A stretch of 5,582 nt of DNA from Asaia bogorensis (lineage in GTDB: Bacteria; Pseudomonadota; Alphaproteobacteria; Acetobacterales; Acetobacteraceae): assembly GCA_945886995.1 (NCBI GenBank), contig CAMCZJ010000196.1, positions 1-5,582 on the forward strand, written 5' to 3'. Position numbers and translations under genes: made by a program. Shown here in pieces: positions 1 through 4,545 of this stretch. Position 1 is the stretch's first letter; the number at the start of each line of letters is the position of its first letter. The notes below the pieces were generated by a model. It ran no database searches. It was not told the origin of the DNA and saw nothing but the letters and a program-made list of their open reading frames with translations.

Positions 1-172
1 TGAGCGGCGCGAAATGGATGATGGCGGCGAACATGGGGATGGCCTCAATCGCACTCGCCACCACCACGCCAAAGCTCGGCGCCAGCAGCAATTCACGCGT
101 GGCCCCCAGCAAAAACCCAATGACATACAGCAGCAGGAAATAGACAACCCCAGCCTTGATAGCCCGTCCCAT
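1..172 (-). CDS. Small hydrophobic membrane protein, N-terminal 57 residues (partial, runs off left edge)
   Basis: The minus-strand frame opens with ATG at 172-170 and stays open to the window edge, giving 57 residues beginning MGRAIKAGVVYFLLLYVIGF. A short basic start (R3, K6) is followed by a hydrophobic segment at about residues 7-24. A charged turn (R26, E27) and a second hydrophobic stretch from about residue 34 onward come next, with an E43-A-I-P46-M pattern. This is an inner-membrane protein with at least two helices. It resembles short four-helix hypothetical proteins common in Proteobacteria that share an 'R-x-L-x-L-A-P...E-x-P-M' signature, but I know no function for them. The start overlaps the stop of the upstream ROK kinase gene by one base (TGATG), which implies translational coupling and co-transcription. 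The C-terminus lies outside the window. Confidence 0.72.
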   Translation of the reverse strand, partial: MGRAIKAGVVYFLLLYVIGFLLGATRELLLAPSFGVVVASAIEAIPMFAAIIHFAPL

Positions 173-1062
173 CACCCACCATCCCATAGCCGCGCCGCGC
201 CAAAGACGCCCGAGGAATCGCCATGCTTCGCCTGCACCAACGGTGTACGCGCCACATCGCCAAAGCCATGCCGCGCCATCAGCCCCGGCACATCGCGATA
301 GAGATGCGCCATATTGGACAAACCACCACCCAGCACGATCACATCCGGGTCCAGGATATTGGCCATCATCGCCAAGGCCCGCGCCAGCCGATCCGCATGC
401 CGCGCCAGTGCCACTTGCGCGCGCTGACCCCCCGCCGCCGCCCGCGCCGGCAGGCCAGAGGCATCACGCGCCCCCGCCCCATCGCAATCCGCTGCCAAGG
501 CAGGGCCGGACAGGAAGGTCTCCAGGCAACCATGCTGGCCGCACCAGCAGCGGGGCCCGGGAAATTCCTCAGTCCGCATCCAGGGCAAGGGCACATGGCC
601 CCATTCGCCGCCTGTGCCATTCGGCCCATCAAGAATGCGCCCGCCCGAAACAATGCCCGCGCCAGTCCCGGTGCCGATGATCACCGCGAAAACCGTAATG
701 TAGCCAGCGCCGGCGCCATCGGCGGCCTCACTCATCGCCAGGCAATTCGCGTCATTGCTGATGCGGACCGCGCGCCCGAGCAAAGCTTCCAGATCCTGCT
801 TCAACGCGCGCCCATTCAACGCCTGGGAATTGGCATTGCGCACCAGGCCAGTCACGGGACTCAGGCTGCCCGGAATGCCGATGCCGATGCTGCCCTGGGC
901 GCCAAGCCGCGCCTCAGCTTCAGACACCAACCCCGTGATGGTCGCCAAAACCCCCTCATAATCCGCGGGGCTCGCGCGGCGTTCGCGCAGCAGCACAGCG
1001 CCATCATCGCCAAGGGCCACGATTTCCGTCTTGGTGCCGCCCAGATCAATGCCGAGTTTCAT
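172..1062 (-). CDS. ROK-family sugar kinase, Mak/fructokinase-like
   Basis: This 296-residue cytoplasmic kinase should phosphorylate a hexose with ATP; fructose is the best guess. The N-terminal phosphate loop is D6-LGGTK-11, followed by GIGIPG at 60-65. The sugar-binding and catalytic segment S102-NDANCLAMSE-112 contains the expected catalytic base D104. GTGTGAG lies at 130-136 and EWGH at 153-156. The ROK zinc signature C172-W-C174-G-Q-H-G-C179-L-E lies at 172-181, with H156 as the usual fourth ligand. Near the C-terminus VIVLGGGLSN forms the adenosine-side loop. E. coli Mak has a very similar 'CYCGKQGC' zinc motif and about 302 residues, so the length fits. I start at ATG 1062, right before MKLGIDLGG; an in-frame TTG at 1098 would add 12 basic residues unlike the family. 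The Shine-Dalgarno sequence is weak. The stop overlaps the next gene's start. Substrate is not provable from sequence: glucose, N-acetylglucosamine or N-acetylmannosamine remain possible. Confidence 0.93.
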   Translation of the reverse strand: MKLGIDLGGTKTEIVALGDDGAVLLRERRASPADYEGVLATITGLVSEAEARLGAQGSIGIGIPGSLSPVTGLVRNANSQALNGRALKQDLEALLGRAVRISNDANCLAMSEAADGAGAGYITVFAVIIGTGTGAGIVSGGRILDGPNGTGGEWGHVPLPWMRTEEFPGPRCWCGQHGCLETFLSGPALAADCDGAGARDASGLPARAAAGGQRAQVALARHADRLARALAMMANILDPDVIVLGGGLSNMAHLYRDVPGLMARHGFGDVARTPLVQAKHGDSSGVFGAARLWDGG

Positions 1063-1142
1063 GCTATTAGTCTTGGTCAAGCGCGCGCGGCGCCGCAAGC
1101 CTGAACTGGACCCGCCGTGCTTGGAATGATGGAAGAAGCCGC
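1063..1142. promoter_or_regulatory. Divergent intergenic region between ROK kinase and tusA-like gene
   Basis: These 80 bp separate two divergently oriented transcription units, so they should hold promoters for both. I see no convincing -35/-10 pair in either direction. Visible structure: a 10-bp dyad CTTGGTCAAG (1072-1081) ten bases before the kinase start, a perfect GC palindrome GCGGCGCCGC (1087-1096) following an alternating GC run (1081-1088), and further CAAGC (1096-1100) and GCTTG (1119-1123) half-sites. A Shine-Dalgarno-like GGAAG (1131-1135) serves the rightward gene. The regulatory role follows from position; the dyads could be chance in GC-rich DNA. Confidence 0.5.
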
Positions 1143-1382
1143 ATGACTGAGACGATCCTGGATGTAAAGGGCCTGACCTGCCCCTTGCCGGTGCTGAAGG
1201 CGAATAAGGCCTTGCGCGGCATGGCAGCCGGGGCGCGGCTGACGGTGCTGGCCACCGACCCGGCCTCGGTTCCCGATTTCAACGCCTTTTGCCGGGAAAC
1301 CGGCCATGCGCTGGTGGCGTTTTCTGAAGATCAGGGCAGCTATCGCTTCGTCATCCGCAAGCGCGACGACCCACCGGCATGA
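1143..1382 (+). CDS. TusA/SirA-family sulfur carrier protein
   Basis: This 79-residue cytoplasmic protein has the TusA layout. A first strand leads into G10-L-T-C13-P-L-P16, the CPxP motif whose cysteine carries the persulfide in this family. A helix with VLKANKALRGM follows, then the strand LTVLATDPAS, the second-helix region VPDFNAFCRETGHAL, and a final strand pair ending SYRFVIRKR. The length is typical (75-81 residues). C50 is a second cysteine of unknown role. Family members relay sulfur for tRNA 2-thiouridine, molybdenum cofactor, or other sulfur-transfer steps; this sequence alone does not say which. The start is supported by GGAAG seven bases upstream. The stop overlaps the deacetylase start as ATGA, so the two genes are probably co-translated. 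It could also be a YedF/YeeD-type paralogue rather than true TusA, so I give no symbol. Confidence 0.9.
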   Translation: MTETILDVKGLTCPLPVLKANKALRGMAAGARLTVLATDPASVPDFNAFCRETGHALVAFSEDQGSYRFVIRKRDDPPA

Positions 1383-2308
1383 GCGTGCTGATCCTGACCC
1401 ATGCCGCCTGCGCGGCGCATGATCCCGGGCCCCATCACCCGGAATGCCCGGATCGTTGGCGCGCCGTAACCCGCGCCCTGGAAGCCGAAGCCTTCAGCAC
1501 GCTGCCCCGCGCCGAGGCCCCGCGCGCGACTCGCGAACACATCCTGCGTGTGCATCCGGAAGCCTATCTGCAAGCGATTCTGGAGTCGGGACCTGTCGAG
1601 GGTGATCGCGTGGCGCTGGATGCTGATACCATCATGTCCCATGGCAGCATCGAAGCCGCCTTGCGCAGTGCCGGCGCGGCGGTGGCGGCGGTGGATGCGG
1701 TGTGCACCAGCCCCATCCTCCACGCCTTTTGTGCGACTCGCCCGCCCGGCCATCACGCCGAACCATCGCGCCCCATGGGGTTTTGCCTTTTTGCCAATGC
1801 AGCCATTGCCGCGCGCCATGCCCAGGCTGTGCATAGCGTAACGCGCGTGGCGGTGGCTGATTTCGATGTGCATCACGGCAATGGCACGCAAGCCTGTTTC
1901 GAGGCTGACGCCTCGTTGATGCTGGCATCATCCCATCAATGGCCGCTTTATCCCGGCACCGGCGCGCCGCAGGAAAGGGGGGTGGGCAATATCTTCAACG
2001 CCACGCTGCCGCCTGGCGCCGATGGCGTGGCGTTTCGCGCCGTGTGGGAGAAGTTGTTGCTGCCCGCCTTGGATGCTTTCGCGCCTGAATTGCTGATCAT
2101 CTCGGCTGGGTTTGACGCGCATGTGGCGGACCCGCTGGCGCAGCTTCGGCTGACGGAGGCGGATTTCGCCTGGATCACGGAAGAACTCTGTGCGCTGGCC
2201 GCGCGCCATGCCGAAGGGCGCGTGGTTTCAGTGCTGGAGGGCGGCTATGATCTTGATGCCCTTGGCGCTTCAGTGGCCGCGCATATACGAGCGCTTATGC
2301 TCAATTAA
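1379..2308 (+). CDS. Histone deacetylase family protein (class II-like / acetylpolyamine amidohydrolase-like)
   Basis: This 309-residue protein has a complete arginase/deacetylase-fold active site. In order: H20-P-E-C-P-D-R26, typical of class II bacterial members; R121-P-P-G-H125-H126, the catalytic histidine pair; M133-GFCLFANAAIAA; D161-F-D163-V-H165-H166-G-N-G; S184-SHQWPLYPGTGA; S242-AGFDAH-248; and L286-EGGYD-291. By analogy with HDAC8, D163, H165 and D246 bind zinc and Y290 is the transition-state tyrosine, so the enzyme should be active. It should hydrolyse an acetyl-lysine or acetylated amine such as acetylpolyamine; the substrate is not determined by sequence. There is no signal peptide, so it is cytoplasmic. 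The start overlaps the tusA-like stop (ATGA). From memory, HDAC-family genes commonly precede xseB-ispA-dxs in alphaproteobacteria, which fits this location apart from the intervening TctC gene. Confidence 0.94.
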   Translation: MSVLILTHAACAAHDPGPHHPECPDRWRAVTRALEAEAFSTLPRAEAPRATREHILRVHPEAYLQAILESGPVEGDRVALDADTIMSHGSIEAALRSAGAAVAAVDAVCTSPILHAFCATRPPGHHAEPSRPMGFCLFANAAIAARHAQAVHSVTRVAVADFDVHHGNGTQACFEADASLMLASSHQWPLYPGTGAPQERGVGNIFNATLPPGADGVAFRAVWEKLLLPALDAFAPELLIISAGFDAHVADPLAQLRLTEADFAWITEELCALAARHAEGRVVSVLEGGYDLDALGASVAAHIRALMLN

Positions 2309-2368
2309 CTCTTGCAGAGCGCCGCCGAGCGCCCCCAAATCTCACATTACAAAACAAGGAGGTCCGCC
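2309..2368 (+). promoter_or_regulatory. Intergenic region upstream of TctC-type gene
   Basis: These 60 bp lie between the deacetylase stop and the TctC-type start and are the largest gap in the rightward gene run. They hold an imperfect 10-bp tandem repeat (GAGCGCCGCC at 2317-2326, GAGCGCCCCC at 2327-2336; 9 of 10 identical), then an A/T-richer stretch (2337-2356), then a strong Shine-Dalgarno sequence. A separate promoter is plausible, but TTGCAG at 2312 has no good -10 partner. I see no terminator with a T run. Confidence 0.35.
2356..2363 (+). promoter_or_regulatory. Strong ribosome binding site for the TctC-type gene
   Basis: AAGGAGGT matches the anti-Shine-Dalgarno sequence over its full length and sits five bases before ATG 2369. 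It fixes that ATG as the start, against a TTG at 2312 that would put 19 polar residues ahead of the signal peptide. It is by far the best ribosome binding site in the window. Confidence 0.85.
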
Positions 2369-3337
2369 ATGCGCCGTCGTCATCTTCTTGCTGCCCTGCC
2401 CGCCGCGGCTTTAGCGCCACGCCTTGCCGCCGCGCAGGATTGGCCGCCCGGCCCCGTGCGCGCCATTGTGCCCTTCGCCCCGGGCTCTGCGACCGATACG
2501 GTCGCGCGCGTCTTTACCGAAAAAATGCGCGATACCCTTGGCCAGAATGTGGTGGTGGAAAACCGCGCCGGCGCCAATGGGCTGATTGGGGCCGAGGCCG
2601 TGGCCCGCGCCACGCCCGATGGCCTGACCGTGCTGATCGGCACCAATTCCACCAATGCCGCCGCCGGGGCGCTGTTCAAGCGCGTGCCTTTTGATGTGGA
2701 AAACGCCTTCATCCCGGTCTCGACCCTCGGCTCTGTCCCCCTGCTGGTCGCGGTACGTGCCGAATCGCGCTGGCAGAACCTGGCCGAATTGCTGGCCGAG
2801 GCGAAGGCGAAGCCTGAGGGCGTTACCTATGCCTCCGCATCCTCGTCCCAACAGGTCTCGACCGAGCTCATGGCCCATATGGCGGGTGCGAAGATGCTGC
2901 GCGTGCCTTATCGGTCCTCGCCGCTCGCGGTGCAGGATTTGCTCGCGGGGCGGGTTGATCTTTTCGTGGCGGATCAATTGGTTATCCTGCCGCAAGCGCG
3001 GGATGGGAAGCTCCGTATCCTCGGCATCACGTCGCCTCAGCGTTCCGCCATGCTGCCGGAGATTCCAACGGTGGCCGAAGCCGGGAACCTGCCGGGTTAT
3101 CAGATCACCGCCTGGTTCGGGCTTTTTGTGCCCGCCGGCACACCGGCCATTGCCGTTTCCCGCCTGAATGCTGCCGTGCGCCGCGCCGGGGAACAGGCCG
3201 ATTTGCGCGAGCGGCTGTCTTCCGGGTTCGGCATGGTAGTTTCCACCTCCACCCCGGAAGAGGCGGCGGCCTTTGTAAAAGCCGAGACCCAGCGTTGGAC
3301 CTCAGCAATTCGTACCGCGGGCATCGAACCGGAATAG
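2369..3337 (+). CDS. Tripartite tricarboxylate transporter (TTT) substrate-binding protein, TctC/Bug family
   Basis: This 322-residue secreted binding protein has an N-terminal signal peptide. R2-R-R4 is followed by a hydrophobic Ala/Leu core and a probable cut in or after A20-A-A22, before Q23-DWPPG. The arginine run is Tat-like but also suits Sec. The mature protein opens with the Bug signature P29-VRAIVPFAPG, T42-D43, then VVVENRAGANGLIGAEAVA (61-79), and TPDGLTVLIGTNS. It ends with the typical IPTVAEAGNLPGY...FGLFVPAGTP and a helical C-terminus. Length fits the family (about 320 residues). Such proteins bind small carboxylates or similar ligands in the periplasm and deliver them to TctA/TctB membrane partners, or act as sensors. 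No TctA or TctB is encoded here, so it is an orphan within this window. The ligand is unknown. It has its own strong Shine-Dalgarno sequence and interrupts an otherwise tight gene run. Confidence 0.93.
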   Translation: MRRRHLLAALPAAALAPRLAAAQDWPPGPVRAIVPFAPGSATDTVARVFTEKMRDTLGQNVVVENRAGANGLIGAEAVARATPDGLTVLIGTNSTNAAAGALFKRVPFDVENAFIPVSTLGSVPLLVAVRAESRWQNLAELLAEAKAKPEGVTYASASSSQQVSTELMAHMAGAKMLRVPYRSSPLAVQDLLAGRVDLFVADQLVILPQARDGKLRILGITSPQRSAMLPEIPTVAEAGNLPGYQITAWFGLFVPAGTPAIAVSRLNAAVRRAGEQADLRERLSSGFGMVVSTSTPEEAAAFVKAETQRWTSAIRTAGIEPE

Positions 3338-3349
3338 ACATTTCGATAT

Positions 3350-3369
3350 CTGTCAGGTTAGGCTGACAG
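3350..3369 (+). promoter_or_regulatory. Inverted repeat abutting the xseB start codon
   Basis: CTGTCAG (3350-3356) and CTGACAG (3363-3369) are perfect complements around a six-base loop GTTAGG (3357-3362). The hairpin begins 12 bases after the TctC-type stop and ends one base before the xseB ATG. No T run follows, so it is a poor intrinsic terminator. It could be an RNA structure governing xseB translation, an mRNA-stabilising 3' end for the upstream gene, or a protein-binding dyad. The function is inference only; the symmetry is seen directly. Confidence 0.5.
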
Positions 3370-3370
3370 T

Positions 3371-3631
3371 ATGGCACGCACACCCAATGAGACGGTAGGG
3401 GCTCCGCCGTCAGATATCGCCGCCCTTTCCTTCGAGCAAGCGCTCGCGGAGCTTGAGGGAATTGTGCGGGAACTGGAAAGCGGCAAGGGCGCCTTGGAAG
3501 CCTCGGTCGCCGCTTATCAGCGCGGGGCAGCGCTGAAGCGCCATTGTGAGGCGAAGCTCGCCGAGGCTGAGCAGAAAATCCAAGCGATTGTGGATGGCCC
3601 GGCGGGGCCATCGCTCCGGGATGTGGAGTAA
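3371..3631 (+). CDS. xseB: Exodeoxyribonuclease VII small subunit
   Basis: This 86-residue protein is the small subunit of exonuclease VII, which with XseA degrades single-stranded DNA from both ends into short oligonucleotides. The family core is clear: L19-SFEQALAELEGIVRELESG-38, then LEASVAAYQRGAALKRHCEAKLAEAEQKIQAI (41-72), two long helices forming a coiled hairpin. A polar 18-residue N-terminal tail and a short C-terminal tail flank the core, as is usual in alphaproteobacteria. ATG 3371 is the only usable start: an in-frame TAG lies at 3359-3361, and the next start-type codon falls inside the core. It nevertheless has only a weak Shine-Dalgarno-like TTAGG, located in the loop of the preceding hairpin. 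XseA is not in the window, which is normal. The gene leads the xseB-ispA-dxs cluster. Confidence 0.95.
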   Translation: MARTPNETVGAPPSDIAALSFEQALAELEGIVRELESGKGALEASVAAYQRGAALKRHCEAKLAEAEQKIQAIVDGPAGPSLRDVE

Positions 3632-3639
3632 GGCGGCGC

Positions 3640-4545
3640 ATGGCTGATCCAACCCAAGCCCTTGCATCGGCCATGGCGGCGGCGGCGGCGGAAATTGATC
3701 ACGCGCTTGATGCCTTGATCCCGCCGCCGGAAGGCGATGAGGCGCGGCTGTTTGAAGCCATGCGCTATGCCAGCATGGGCGGCGGCAAAAGGCTGCGCGG
3801 TTTCCTGGTGCTGGAAGGGGCGGCGCAATTCAGCGTGTCGCGCGAAGCGGCCTTGCGCGTGGCGGCAGCGATTGAAATGCTACACGCCTATTCGCTGGTG
3901 CATGATGATCTGCCCTGCATGGATGATGATGATCTGCGCCGCGGCAAGCCCACCGTGCATCGCGCTTTTGATGAAGCAACCGCCGTATTGGCCGGCGATG
4001 CGCTGCAAACCCAGGCCTTTCTGGTGTTGAGCGAACCCGACACGCACCCCGACCCCGCCGTGCGGGCGGAGCTGTGCCGCACCTTGGCGCGGGCCGCCGG
4101 GGCACGCGGCATGTGTGGCGGGCAGATGCTGGATATGCTGGCGGAAGAAGCCGGCCGGCCTTTGGAAGAAGCAGAAATCGGCCGGCTGCAATTGCTGAAG
4201 ACCGGCAAGCTGATTGAATTTTCTGCCGAAGCCGGCGCCATTCTTGGCAAGGCACCCATCCAGCTGCGCCATGCGCTTTCCGCCTATGGCCGTGATATGG
4301 GCGCTGCCTTTCAGATTGCCGATGATGTGCTGGATGCCACCGCCTCAGCCGAGGAAACCGGCAAGCGCACCGGCAAGGATGCCGATGCGGGCAAGGCCAC
4401 TTTGGTCGGGCTTTTGGGACTTGAACGCGCCAGGCTGCAAGCGGAACGGCTTGCTGCCCAGGCGCAAGATCATCTGGATGCTTTTGGGGAAGCAGCCGCG
4501 CATTTGCGCGCGCTGGCCGATTACACAATCGCGCGGAGAAGCTAA
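3640..4545 (+). CDS. ispA: Farnesyl diphosphate synthase (geranyltranstransferase)
   Basis: This 301-residue cytoplasmic prenyltransferase joins dimethylallyl diphosphate with two isopentenyl diphosphates to give farnesyl diphosphate (C15). Visible motifs: G47-GGKRLR-53, which binds the incoming isopentenyl diphosphate; the first Asp-rich motif D89-DLPCMD-95 continuing DDDLRRGKPTVH; K187-T-G-K190; and the second Asp-rich motif F224-QIADDVLD-232. The two-residue insertion in the first motif and the aromatic Y84 five residues before it are features of bacterial farnesyl synthases and argue for chain stop at C15. Geranylgeranyl synthase activity is less likely but not excluded. Length matches E. 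coli IspA (299). A run of five GCG codons gives A13-A17 near the N-terminus. It starts eight bases after xseB, with GGAG and TAAGG upstream, and its stop directly abuts the dxs ATG. Confidence 0.95.
   Translation: MADPTQALASAMAAAAAEIDHALDALIPPPEGDEARLFEAMRYASMGGGKRLRGFLVLEGAAQFSVSREAALRVAAAIEMLHAYSLVHDDLPCMDDDDLRRGKPTVHRAFDEATAVLAGDALQTQAFLVLSEPDTHPDPAVRAELCRTLARAAGARGMCGGQMLDMLAEEAGRPLEEAEIGRLQLLKTGKLIEFSAEAGAILGKAPIQLRHALSAYGRDMGAAFQIADDVLDATASAEETGKRTGKDADAGKATLVGLLGLERARLQAERLAAQAQDHLDAFGEAAAHLRALADYTIARRS
3676..3690 (+). repeat. (GCG)5 trinucleotide run in ispA
   Basis: Five consecutive GCG codons encode A13-A17 in the non-conserved N-terminal helix of the farnesyl diphosphate synthase. 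Slippage here would add or remove alanines without shifting frame, so it is not a phase-variation switch. Confidence 0.8.

Noticed and set aside
223..1104. Long plus-strand open frame of 293 codons opposite the ROK kinase, and a shorter one at 156-680
   Set aside because: Both are antisense to a kinase with all family motifs. Their translations are Arg/His/Pro/Ala-rich low-complexity sequence typical of reverse-strand frames in GC-rich DNA.
1126..1146. Mini-ORF (ATG ATG GAA GAA GCC GCA TGA) overlapping the tusA-like start as ATGA, a possible leader peptide
   Set aside because: It is only six codons plus stop, lacks a convincing ribosome site of its own, and its GGAAGAAG bases are better explained as the Shine-Dalgarno sequence of the tusA-like gene.
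2289..2302. Small hairpin (GAGCG / TGCTC around CTTA) at the end of the deacetylase gene, considered as a terminator
   Set aside because: The stem is only five pairs including a G-U, lies inside coding sequence, and has no following T run.
2411..2995. Minus-strand open frame of 194 codons opposite the TctC-type gene
   Set aside because: The sense strand encodes a complete TctC/Bug protein with signal peptide and ribosome site; the antisense product shows no domain.
3390..3410. GACGG...CCGTC inverted repeat just inside xseB
   Set aside because: Five-base arms with an 11-base spacer inside a coding region of GC-rich DNA are expected by chance.
3830..4528. Minus-strand open frame of 232 codons opposite ispA
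   Set aside because: It is antisense to a fully motif-supported farnesyl diphosphate synthase, is rich in Arg/Pro/Ala, and has no recognisable domain.
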